Positions 1 through 6,090 of a stretch of 14,644 nt of DNA are shown one piece after another. This stretch comes from an uncultured Clostridium sp. (GTDB lineage Bacteria > Bacillota > Clostridia > Peptostreptococcales > Peptostreptococcaceae). The stretch covers positions 1-14,644 of the forward strand of contig USRS01000066.1 in assembly GCA_900557165.1 (NCBI GenBank), in the 5' to 3' direction. Made by a program: the position numbers and the translations under genes. The notes below the pieces were generated by a model, which was not told the origin of the DNA, searched no databases, and saw only the letters and a program-made list of their open reading frames with translations. Position 1 is the first letter of the stretch, and every line of letters begins with the position of its first letter.

Positions 1-49
1 AAAAATTATGAATAATTTAATAGCTGGTCTTTAATTTTTATAATATAAT

Positions 50-121
50 AATAGTATACAAATATTAAAAATTTCACTATAAATTCACATGAATATTATA
101 AAATAGTGATACAAATATTAA
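50..121. repeat. Imperfect direct repeat pair flanking the two-component promoter
   Basis: Seen: AATAGTATACAAATATTAA at 50-68 recurs as AATAGTGATACAAATATTAA at 102-121. The copies are identical apart from one inserted G. The copies start 52 bp apart, close to five helical turns, and the best promoter match (72-99) lies between them. Inference: paired binding sites for a regulator, possibly the adjacent response regulator. Confidence 0.7.
72..99 (+). promoter_or_regulatory. Candidate promoter of the two-component operon
   Basis: TTTCAC at 72-77, a 16-bp spacer, and TATTAT at 94-99. The -35 box is weak. TTCAC occurs at 73-77 and again at 84-88, an 11-bp period like that of OmpR/PhoB tandem boxes. 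A 7-bp inverted pair (TCACTAT 74-80, ATAGTGA 103-109) also encloses the region. The dense symmetry suggests a regulated or autoregulated promoter. Confidence 0.4.
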
Positions 122-154
122 TTAAAATGATAAGAAACTATTAGGAGTGATTAA

Positions 155-835
155 ATGAATACATCCATTTTGGTTATGGAAGATGACACAAGCATACAAG
201 AATTAATTGTAGAATTTTTAAAAGCAGAAGGATATGATGTGAACTTTGCCAGTGATGGTTTAGAGGGAATACAACTTTTTAAGAAAAAAGAATATGACTT
301 AGTATTATTAGATATAATGATGCCCAATTTAGATGGCTATGCAGTTTGTAAAATGATTAGACAAAATTCCAATGTACCTATTATATTTTTAACAGCACTT
401 AATGAAGAAACAGCACAATTAAAAGGTTTTGAGTTGGAGTGTGATGACTATATAACTAAACCTTTTTCCTTTAATTTATTAATTCAAAGGGTTAAAGCAG
501 TTCTTAGAAGAGGGAAAAATCATCTTAGCAATGATTTTTTAATTTTTGAAAAAATAAGATTGGATTTAAATACTTATTCAGTACAAATAAATGATAAAAA
601 TATAGAGTTAACATTAAAAGAGTTTAATATATTAAAAACATTAATAGAAAAATATCCTCAAGTTATAACTAGAGAAAGTTTGTTAGATAGTATATGGGGA
701 TATGATTATTATGGTGATACGAGAATTGTAGATGCCCATATAAAAAATCTTAGAAAAAAAATAAGTTTACCATACATAAAAACTGTAAAGGGGATTGGCT
801 ATACTCTTGAAAAAGATATTGAAAATTTGGAATAA
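155..835 (+). CDS. OmpR/PhoB-family two-component response regulator
   Basis: Cytoplasmic transcription factor of 226 residues, phosphorylated by the histidine kinase encoded next to it. The receiver domain occupies about residues 3-115: acidic pocket E9-D10-D11, phospho-acceptor D53 in LLDIMMP, switch T80 and conserved K102. The winged-helix DNA-binding domain spans about 125-220, with the typical LTLKEFNILKTL start and the recognition-helix region TRIVDAHIKNLRKKI. Length is normal for the family and no key residue is missing. The start is supported by AGGAGTG at 143-149. It overlaps the kinase start, so the two are translationally coupled. The signal and targets cannot be read from the sequence; the repeats upstream are candidate autoregulatory sites. 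The sequence is of the general VanR/PhoP-like type, but no resistance genes are nearby, so I give no symbol. Confidence 0.95.
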   Translation: MNTSILVMEDDTSIQELIVEFLKAEGYDVNFASDGLEGIQLFKKKEYDLVLLDIMMPNLDGYAVCKMIRQNSNVPIIFLTALNEETAQLKGFELECDDYITKPFSFNLLIQRVKAVLRRGKNHLSNDFLIFEKIRLDLNTYSVQINDKNIELTLKEFNILKTLIEKYPQVITRESLLDSIWGYDYYGDTRIVDAHIKNLRKKISLPYIKTVKGIGYTLEKDIENLE

Positions 836-2060
836 ATTAAATATAAAATATAGACTATTTACAATTACATCAGGTCTACTTTTATTATTGTCATTTATAA
901 TTTATTTGACACTTTACTTTTTTATGCCAGCTTATTATCATCAATATAAAATTGTATTATTACAAAATAGTGTAAATTCCATAGTGGAAGATTCTAAATT
1001 TTATGATTTAGATGAATTACAAGAAAGACTTTACTTTTTAGGCAAAAAGCAAAATGTGGCAATGGTTTTAACAGATGAAAAAGGCTATATTTTATTTGGA
1101 AAGAATGAACAACATATTACAAATAAATATTCTAATAATATACCCATGTCAAATCAAGCAAAAGAATATAATATAAAGGCAACATTAAAAATAAAAGATA
1201 GTAATGAAAGATATCATTTGGAAATACTTATGCCACTTCAACCTATAGATGAAGCTAATATAGTTCTTAGAAAAATTATGCCTTTTATAATAATTGCAGC
1301 TTTTAGTATAGCCTCCATAGGAGCGTATATATATTCTAAGACAATAACAAAACCACTAATAGAAATTATAAATAAAGAAAGAGAAGAAGAGCGAAAAAGA
1401 AAAGAATTTGTAGCTACTATATCTCATGAATTAAAAACACCTATAACTGTCATAAGTGGACAATTGGAAGGTATGATTTATAATGTGGGGAAATATAAAG
1501 ATAGAGATACTTATCTTAGAAAATCCTATGAAAGCACACAGGAACTAAAACTTTTAGTAAATGAAATGATGGAGATATCTAAAATGGAAATTTTAGAAAA
1601 AGATTTACAATTTGAAGATATAAACTTAAGTGAGTTGATAAATAATTTAGTTCAAAAGCAGATTTATTTAATTGAAAATAAAAATTTAAAATTAATTTAT
1701 AAAGTAGAGAAAAATCTTATGGTTAAAGCTGATAGAGAAAAAATAATAAGAGCTTTAAATAATATTATAAATAATGCAATTAAATATTCACCAGAAAATG
1801 AAAAAATTATAATTAAATCATTTAAATCTAAGGCTAGTAAAACAGTAGTTTTGGAAGTGGAAAATACAGGTGTTACTATTGAAAATAAATATTTAAATGA
1901 AGTCTTTGATCCTTTTTTCAGAGTAGAAAAATCTCGAAATAGAAAAACAGGAGGAAGTGGACTAGGTTTATATATTGTAAGTAAAATTCTTAAAAGTCAT
2001 AATCTTTATTATAAAATAGAAAGCAAAAGAAATTCTGTTTTGTTTACTATTTATTTTTAG
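807..2060 (+). CDS. Membrane sensor histidine kinase
   Basis: Partner kinase of the preceding regulator, about 417 residues from the TTG at 807. Domains in order: TM1 about 17-39, an extracytoplasmic sensor segment about 40-155, TM2 about 157-176, a short charged linker, a HisKA dimerisation domain with phospho-acceptor H207 in ISHELKTP, then HATPase. N box N322-N323-A-I-K-Y, F box FDPFFR near 367 and G2 box GGSGLGL at 382-388 are present. The G1 box reads ENTG rather than the usual DNGxG, a variant found in some VanS-like kinases. The frame is open from TTG 795, but AAAGGGG at 787-793 is too close to serve that codon. TTG 807 (MKKILKIWNKL) and TTG 819 are the realistic starts, all inside the regulator gene. 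There is no ATG start. The sensor domain is unrecognised. Confidence 0.92.
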   Translation: MKKILKIWNKLNIKYRLFTITSGLLLLLSFIIYLTLYFFMPAYYHQYKIVLLQNSVNSIVEDSKFYDLDELQERLYFLGKKQNVAMVLTDEKGYILFGKNEQHITNKYSNNIPMSNQAKEYNIKATLKIKDSNERYHLEILMPLQPIDEANIVLRKIMPFIIIAAFSIASIGAYIYSKTITKPLIEIINKEREEERKRKEFVATISHELKTPITVISGQLEGMIYNVGKYKDRDTYLRKSYESTQELKLLVNEMMEISKMEILEKDLQFEDINLSELINNLVQKQIYLIENKNLKLIYKVEKNLMVKADREKIIRALNNIINNAIKYSPENEKIIIKSFKSKASKTVVLEVENTGVTIENKYLNEVFDPFFRVEKSRNRKTGGSGLGLYIVSKILKSHNLYYKIESKRNSVLFTIYF

Positions 2061-2120
2061 ATAAATAATTTTCATAAAATAAGGAAAAATAAATTTAAGA
2101 AATAAATAGGAGGCACAAAC

Positions 2121-2330
2121 ATGGATATAAAAAAAGACATGAAAAATATAAAGGATGACGTGGTAAAGGGTGCATCAAAATTAGGAAATGCAGTAAAACA
2201 TACAGCAAAAGATCTTAAAAAAGATGTAAAAGGCATGTCTATGGAAGTAGGCGAAATAGCTGGAGATATGAAAGAAAAATATGAAGATAGCAAGCTTGCC
2301 AAAGAAATAAAAAAACAAATGAAAAAATAA
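2121..2330 (+). CDS. Small lysine-rich amphipathic helical protein
   Basis: A 69-residue protein of unrecognised family, with a strong AGGAGG at 2108-2113 and a terminator directly after it, so it is very likely real. It has 19 lysines and 13 acidic residues, no Cys, Trp, Phe, Pro or Arg, and one Tyr. There is no signal peptide or membrane segment. The spacing of hydrophobic and charged residues suggests one or two long amphipathic helices, as in LEA-like or YtxH-tail-like stress proteins; that comparison is only by composition. It begins 60 nt after the kinase with no terminator between, so it may be the last gene of the two-component operon. Function unknown. Confidence 0.75.
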   Translation: MDIKKDMKNIKDDVVKGASKLGNAVKHTAKDLKKDVKGMSMEVGEIAGDMKEKYEDSKLAKEIKKQMKK

Positions 2331-2366
2331 TTAAAAGGTCCACTATTTGGTGGGCCTTTTAATTTT
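2329..2366 (+). terminator. Rho-independent terminator after the two-component operon
   Basis: AAAAGGTCCAC (2333-2343) pairs with GTGGGCCTTTT (2350-2360), with one G-U pair and a 6-nt loop. The stem extends through AATT/AATT at its base and is followed by TTTT. Confidence 0.9.
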
Positions 2367-2374
2367 GAAGAAAT

Positions 2375-2390
2375 ATTGTACTGATACAAT
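2375..2390. promoter_or_regulatory. Inverted repeat upstream of the ECF-S/radical SAM operon
   Basis: ATTGTA-CTGA-TACAAT is a perfect 6-4-6 palindrome about 45 bp upstream of a TATAAT (2435-2440) that could be the operon's -10 box. No convincing -35 hexamer is present. It may be an operator; the regulator is unknown. Confidence 0.35.
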
Positions 2391-2473
2391 TAGGGAATAA
2401 TTTGTAAAATTATAAAAAATATTAAAAAGTGTATTATAATTAACTTAAAATATGATAATTAGGAGGATATGTT

Positions 2474-2998
2474 ATGGAAAGTACGAGAAAACAAAAAAAT
2501 AATATATCGAGTAAAACGAGAGTATTAGTATCATCAGCTTTATTTGCTGCCTTAGTATGTATTACAACAGCATTTCATATACCAGTTGGAAATGGTGGAT
2601 ATGCTCATATAGGAGATACATTTATATATCTAGCAGCAGTTTTATTACCAAAACCTTATGCAGCACTAGCAGCAGCTGTGGGAGCTGGCATGGCAGATGT
2701 GCTTACAGGGGCTGCAAATTGGGCTTTTGCTACAATAATAATAAAGCCAATACTTGTTTTGTTTTTTACTAATAAAAGTGATAAAATAATAAATGTGAGA
2801 AATGTATTTGCTGCAATTATAGCAGGAATAGTTGGAACAGTTTTATACATGGTAGCAGAAGGAATTATGTATGGAAGTTTTGTAGCTGCATTTGCTCTAT
2901 CACTTGTAGGACTTATACAACCTATAGGAAGTTTTATAGTATTTATAGTTTTAGGACTAGTATTTGATAAAATAAAAATAAAAGAAATCATAAAATAA
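2474..2998 (+). CDS. ECF transporter S component-like membrane protein
   Basis: A 174-residue hydrophobic protein with about five or six membrane helices after a charged N-terminus. S components bind a vitamin or similar small molecule and dock on a shared EcfA/EcfT energising module encoded elsewhere. The supporting pattern is GNGGYAHIGD at 39-48, where Y/xHxGD is the usual loop before helix 2, then GMADVLTG at 72-79 and ATIIIKP at 86-92, the layout of the riboflavin/HmpT-like S group. Start set by AGGAGG at 2461-2466. The next gene, a radical SAM protein, begins 20 nt after the stop. From memory, NCBI describes a membrane family (TIGR04002) paired with a radical SAM family (TIGR04100), which this pair may represent. 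Substrate unknown. Confidence 0.82.
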   Translation: MESTRKQKNNISSKTRVLVSSALFAALVCITTAFHIPVGNGGYAHIGDTFIYLAAVLLPKPYAALAAAVGAGMADVLTGAANWAFATIIIKPILVLFFTNKSDKIINVRNVFAAIIAGIVGTVLYMVAEGIMYGSFVAAFALSLVGLIQPIGSFIVFIVLGLVFDKIKIKEIIK

Positions 2999-3018
2999 TA
3001 TGATAGATGGAGGAAGAA

Positions 3019-3615
3019 ATGACAATATTATATGATTATGAGGATAGCCTTTATATTAATTTAACAAATAAATGCCCATGTGCTTGTGTATTTTGTATAA
3101 GAAAAGAAACAGATCATGTGGGAAATAGTGATAGTTTATGGTTAGACCATGAACCAACAGTTGAAGAAGTTAAAAAAGAGTTTAAAAACTTTGATTTAAA
3201 TAAATACGAAGAAATTGTATTTTGTGGATATGGAGAACCACTTGTTAGAATAAATGAAGTTGTTGAAGTTGCTAAATATATTAGAAGTATTTCTAATATA
3301 AAAATAAGAGTAAATACAAATGGTCTTTCTGATTTAATTCATAATAAAAAAACAGCACAAATGTTAAAAGACAATATAGATGCTGTATCAATTAGTTTAA
3401 ATGCACCAAACAAAGTAAAATACAATGAAGTTACAAAACCTAAATTTGGAGAAAAATCATATGAAGCTTTATTAGATTTTGCAACGGATTGTAAAAAATA
3501 TATAAAAGAAGTTAATTTTTCTGTAGTAGATGAAATAAATGAAAAAGAAATACAAGAGTCAAAAGAATTGGCAGAAAGTATGAATATACCTTTAAGGGTA
3601 AGACATAAAAATTAA
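3019..3615 (+). CDS. Short radical SAM protein paired with an ECF S component
   Basis: A 198-residue radical SAM enzyme. Cluster motif C19-x3-C23-x2-C26 (with an extra Cys at 21), a GGE-like GYGEP at 70-74 for SAM binding, then the barrel-strand motifs RVNTNG at 98-102 and VSISLNAP near 124-130. The protein ends soon after the fifth or sixth strand, with no SPASM or other auxiliary cluster domain, which is short even for a partial-barrel enzyme. I chose ATG 3019 because GGAGG at 3009-3013 lies 5 nt before it; the in-frame ATG at 3007 overlaps that Shine-Dalgarno and would have none. Similar short proteins are annotated as TatD-associated or TIGR04100-type radical SAM. No peptide precursor is visible nearby, so the substrate is unknown and may be the ligand imported by the upstream protein. 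Confidence 0.88.
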   Translation: MTILYDYEDSLYINLTNKCPCACVFCIRKETDHVGNSDSLWLDHEPTVEEVKKEFKNFDLNKYEEIVFCGYGEPLVRINEVVEVAKYIRSISNIKIRVNTNGLSDLIHNKKTAQMLKDNIDAVSISLNAPNKVKYNEVTKPKFGEKSYEALLDFATDCKKYIKEVNFSVVDEINEKEIQESKELAESMNIPLRVRHKN

Positions 3616-3629
3616 TTTAAGTAATATTG

Positions 3630-3663
3630 ATAGCTTATTTAGTAATAAATAAGCTATTTTTTT
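3630..3663 (+). terminator. Rho-independent terminator
   Basis: ATAGCTTATTTA (3630-3641) pairs perfectly with TAAATAAGCTAT (3646-3657) around a 4-nt loop, followed by a run of T to 3663. It closes the ECF-S/radical SAM operon. Confidence 0.93.
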
Positions 3664-3694
3664 GGGTTTCAAAGCATATAAATTTTATATGTTG

Positions 3695-3729
3695 CGAATG
3701 ATTTTTTTGTTATTAATAAAATTTATTCG
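3695..3729. promoter_or_regulatory. Candidate PurR operator
   Basis: CGAAT (3695-3699) and ATTCG (3725-3729) are inverted, giving GAAT-N25-ATTC. From memory, the Firmicute PurR operator is GAAC-N24-GTTC with A/T-rich flanks, so this is close but not exact. It ends 6 bp before the -35 box of a purine permease, the expected place. The functional assignment is inference. Confidence 0.5.
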
Positions 3730-3735
3730 TAAAAG

Positions 3736-3764
3736 TTGACATTAATTGGGTGATAATCTAAAAT
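3736..3764 (+). promoter_or_regulatory. Sigma-A-type promoter of the purine permease gene
   Basis: TTGACA at 3736-3741, a 17-bp spacer, TAAAAT at 3759-3764. Predicted start near 3771 gives a leader of about 105 nt. The leader holds an ATGATAT/ATATCAT hairpin (3818-3833) but no recognisable guanine aptamer. Confidence 0.8.
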
Positions 3765-3875
3765 TATAGTCATAAAAGGGAAATATTTAGTACAATACTG
3801 TTTGCTTTTGGAACATAATGATATTTATATCATCAAATTATATTTATGTAAAAAATTATGGGGGTGTTTTGATTT

Positions 3876-5252
3876 ATGCAAGTTGCAAATCAGGAATCTA
3901 GTACTTTGACAAAATTATTTCCAATTCTCGATAATAAGGGAGTAAATATTAAAAAAGAAATAATGGCAGGTCTTACAACATTCTTAACCATGGCGTATAT
4001 CATAGCAGTTAATCCAAATATTTTATCACAATCAGGAATGCCGGCTGGAGCTTTAGTCACAGGAACTTGTTTAGCAGCTGCTGTTGGATGTTTTATTATG
4101 GGGATTATTGCAAACCTTCCTTTTGCACTGGCTTCAGGTATGGGGCTTAATGCTTATTTTACTTATACTGTAGTACTTGGAATGGAAGTAAGTTGGGAGG
4201 TTGCTCTTACAGCAGTTTTTGCTGAAGGTATTATATTTATAATTTTATCATTATGCAAAGTTCGTGAAGCTGTTGTAAACTCCATACCAGTAAATATGAA
4301 ACTGGCAGTATCAGGAGGGATTGGTTTATTTATAGCAATTATAGGTTGTATAAATTCTGGTTTAGTTGTAGCCAATGAATCAACATTAATATCACTAGGA
4401 GCATTTACACCATCAGTTATTATAAGTTGTGTGGGCATAGTTATAATAGCTGTTTTATCAAAGAAAAATGTAAAAGGATCCATATTAATAGGAATAGTTA
4501 TTTGTTCATTAATTGCTTGGGGCTATGCTTTATTTAATTCAAAAGCTGCTGCCAATTTAGGTATATATTTACCAAGTGGAGTATTTAAATTTGAAAGTAT
4601 TGCACCAATTGCAGGAAAATTAGATTTTAGTTATGCTACAAATCCAGCTAATTTAACTAATTTTATATTAGTACTTTGCACATTTTTATTTGTAGACTTT
4701 TTTGATACTGTGGGAACAATAGTAGGTGTGGCATCTAAAGCTGATATGATAGATGAAGATGGAAAAGTTCCTAATGTGGGTAGAGCACTTCTTGCAGATG
4801 CCTGTGCAACTACAATAGGTGCAGGACTTGGAGTATCAACTGTAACTACTTATGTTGAAAGCTCAACAGGTGTACTAGAAGGTGGTAGAACAGGCTATAC
4901 AGCAATAACAGTAGGAGTATTATTTGTAATAGCTATGTTTTTATCTCCAATATTTGTAGCAATACCTTCATGTGCCACTTCACCAGCATTAATTTATGTG
5001 GGATATTTAATGCTTAGTGCAGTTAAAGATATTGATTTTTATGATATTACAGAAGGTGTACCAGCATTTATAACTATTGCAGCTATGGCATTTACTTACT
5101 CTATAGGAGATGGATTAACTCTTGGGGTTTTATCATATGTAGTAATTAACTTATTATATAATTTAATAGCACCTAAAGAAGAGCGAAAACGTATATCAGC
5201 TGTAATGGTAGTACTGGCACTATTATTTGTACTTAAATTAATTTATTTATAA
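3876..5252 (+). CDS. pbuG: NCS2-family hypoxanthine/guanine permease (AzgA/PbuG type)
   Basis: A 458-residue polytopic membrane protein that imports purine bases, most likely hypoxanthine and guanine, by proton symport. Family marks: AGLTTFLTMAYIIAVNP at 31-47 in the first helix, FALASGMGLNAYF at 83-95, the acidic FVDFFDTVGT at 272-281 (D274, D277), and TYVESSTGVLEGGRTG at 325-340. Length is typical and about 12-14 membrane segments can be drawn. ATG 3876 follows GGGGGTG at 3860-3866. The gene is monocistronic, with its own promoter and terminator. The promoter and the upstream PurR-like palindrome suggest control by purine supply. An adenine preference cannot be excluded from sequence alone; the symbol reflects the closest named family member. 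Confidence 0.92.
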   Translation: MQVANQESSTLTKLFPILDNKGVNIKKEIMAGLTTFLTMAYIIAVNPNILSQSGMPAGALVTGTCLAAAVGCFIMGIIANLPFALASGMGLNAYFTYTVVLGMEVSWEVALTAVFAEGIIFIILSLCKVREAVVNSIPVNMKLAVSGGIGLFIAIIGCINSGLVVANESTLISLGAFTPSVIISCVGIVIIAVLSKKNVKGSILIGIVICSLIAWGYALFNSKAAANLGIYLPSGVFKFESIAPIAGKLDFSYATNPANLTNFILVLCTFLFVDFFDTVGTIVGVASKADMIDEDGKVPNVGRALLADACATTIGAGLGVSTVTTYVESSTGVLEGGRTGYTAITVGVLFVIAMFLSPIFVAIPSCATSPALIYVGYLMLSAVKDIDFYDITEGVPAFITIAAMAFTYSIGDGLTLGVLSYVVINLLYNLIAPKEERKRISAVMVVLALLFVLKLIYL

Positions 5253-5280
5253 AAAATGTATAAAAAATGTATAAAAAATG
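5248..5280. repeat. Three perfect 11-bp tandem repeats (TATAAAAAATG)
   Basis: Copies at 5248-5258, 5259-5269 and 5270-5280. The first overlaps the permease stop codon. Each copy carries an A6 tract, so the tracts are phased at 11 bp, an arrangement known to bend DNA. It may equally be a slippage duplication. Confidence 0.9.
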
Positions 5281-5281
5281 T

Positions 5282-5315
5282 AAATCCTAGGATTATAAAA
5301 ACCCTAGGATTTTTT
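5282..5315 (+). terminator. Rho-independent terminator after the purine permease
   Basis: AAATCCTAGG (5282-5291) pairs with CCTAGGATTT (5303-5312) around an 11-nt loop, with T residues to 5315. Confidence 0.9.
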
Positions 5316-5341
5316 AATATATTTAATGTAATTATTAATTA

Positions 5342-5369
5342 TTGAAAAAAATTAAAAGTGAGTTATAAT
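5342..5369 (+). promoter_or_regulatory. Promoter of the phosphodiesterase-like gene
   Basis: TTGAAA at 5342-5347, a 16-bp spacer, TATAAT at 5364-5369. Near-consensus, so the gene is probably still transcribed despite its apparent internal deletion. Confidence 0.7.
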
Positions 5370-5411
5370 TAAAAAATGGAAATAAATGCAAAATTGGTAA
5401 GGGGATAAAGA

Positions 5412-5948
5412 ATGATCAAAAGAAAATTAGTTATTATACTTATTTTAAATATGGCAGTAATTATGATTGCAGGAGCATTTTTTTTTAAGAGTGATGTATA
5501 TAATTTAATGCTATATAAAAATACAGTTAAGCAAAGTAATTATATAAGACATGCTCTTGGAGGATTAGATACTTATCAATATTTAAATACAATAGAAGCC
5601 TTAGAAAATAGCTATAAAAAAGGTTTTAGATTATTTGAAGTTGATGTTAGATTTACGAGTGATGATAAACTTGTATTAACTCATGGGTGGGAAGAAGTAG
5701 ATTATATTGAAAGAATGGGGATTAGCTATGATGAGCAAAATTCAATACCCACATATAAAGAGTTTATGAACTATAAAATTCAGGGGAGATATAGTGCAAC
5801 AAGCTTTAATGATTTTGTTAAAAAGAAGTTGCAAAAAAAAATGAAAGAAAGCAACCTTATATCTTATGTATTTACTAGTGATAATAAAGAAGTTAAAAAA
5901 ATATTTGATATGGGAGCAAATATTGTCGGTACGAATTTTTTAGAATAA
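5412..5948 (+). CDS. Membrane-anchored GDPD-superfamily protein, apparently internally deleted
   Basis: A 178-residue protein with one N-terminal membrane anchor (about 5-25) and the start of a glycerophosphodiester phosphodiesterase/PI-PLC-like barrel: RHALGG with H47, E65-N66, FEVDV with E76 and D78, and THGW with H91. These match the catalytic His, metal-binding Glu/Asp and second His regions of the superfamily. After PTYKEFMNYKIQGRYSATSFND (about 113-134), where relatives run on for roughly 100 more residues of barrel, the sequence passes into a lysine-rich stretch and then a typical last strand, SYVFTSDNKEVKKIFDMGANIVGTNF (about 151-176). The middle strands are missing without loss of frame. 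The promoter and the AAGGGG site (5399-5404) remain good. The product is probably catalytically dead, or the gene is decaying; a mini-protein with a new role is possible. Confidence 0.75.
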   Translation: MIKRKLVIILILNMAVIMIAGAFFFKSDVYNLMLYKNTVKQSNYIRHALGGLDTYQYLNTIEALENSYKKGFRLFEVDVRFTSDDKLVLTHGWEEVDYIERMGISYDEQNSIPTYKEFMNYKIQGRYSATSFNDFVKKKLQKKMKESNLISYVFTSDNKEVKKIFDMGANIVGTNFLE

Positions 5949-5972
5949 TAATCAAACAATAAAATTATAAAC

Positions 5973-6013
5973 ACTTATTATAGATTGACAATCAAAATAA
6001 GTAGTCATACACT
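5973..6013 (+). promoter_or_regulatory. MATE gene promoter with overlapping palindromic operator
   Basis: TTGACA at 5985-5990, a 17-bp spacer, TACACT at 6008-6013. The -35 box lies in the perfect palindrome GATTG-A-CAATC (5983-5993). An outer inverted pair, ACTTATT (5973-5979) and AATAAGT (5996-6002), encloses it. The arrangement suggests repression by a MarR- or TetR-like dimer. No such regulator gene is adjacent. Confidence 0.65.
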
Positions 6014-6018
6014 TTAAT

Positions 6019-6054
6019 TAATGGGTATTATTAGATATTTAATAATGCCCATTA
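6019..6054. promoter_or_regulatory. 15-bp stem-loop at the predicted 5' end of the MATE transcript
   Basis: TAATGGGTATTATTA (6019-6033) pairs with TAATAATGCCCATTA (6040-6054), with one G-U pair and a 6-nt loop. No T-run follows on either strand, so it is not a standard terminator. It begins at the predicted +1 of the promoter and ends 22 nt before the Shine-Dalgarno. It could protect the mRNA or act as a DNA operator. Confidence 0.6.
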
Positions 6055-6090
6055 TTGATAGTTATAATAACAACTAAAAGGGGGAATTTT

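Noticed and set aside
155..2060. Vancomycin-resistance VanRS system
   Set aside because: The two-component pair is of the same broad type, but no vanH/A/X/Y/Z-like gene lies in the window, and sequence alone does not single out VanRS.
2072..2389. 105-codon open frame on the minus strand across 2121-2330
   Set aside because: It is the complement of the lysine-rich gene and its terminator, with a low-complexity Phe/Ser product; the plus-strand gene has the ribosome site.
3007..3018. Earlier ATG for the radical SAM protein
   Set aside because: This ATG overlaps the GGAGG that serves ATG 3019 and has no Shine-Dalgarno of its own.
3771..3875. Guanine (purine) riboswitch in the purine permease leader
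   Set aside because: The conserved core (TATAA-type J1/2, ATATGG, GTNTCTACC, and the closing strand) is absent from the leader; only a small ATGATAT/ATATCAT hairpin is seen.
6055..6090. TTG start adding 12 residues to the MATE protein
   Set aside because: It lies at the foot of the leader hairpin without a ribosome site, while ATG 6091 has AAAGGGGG at ideal spacing.
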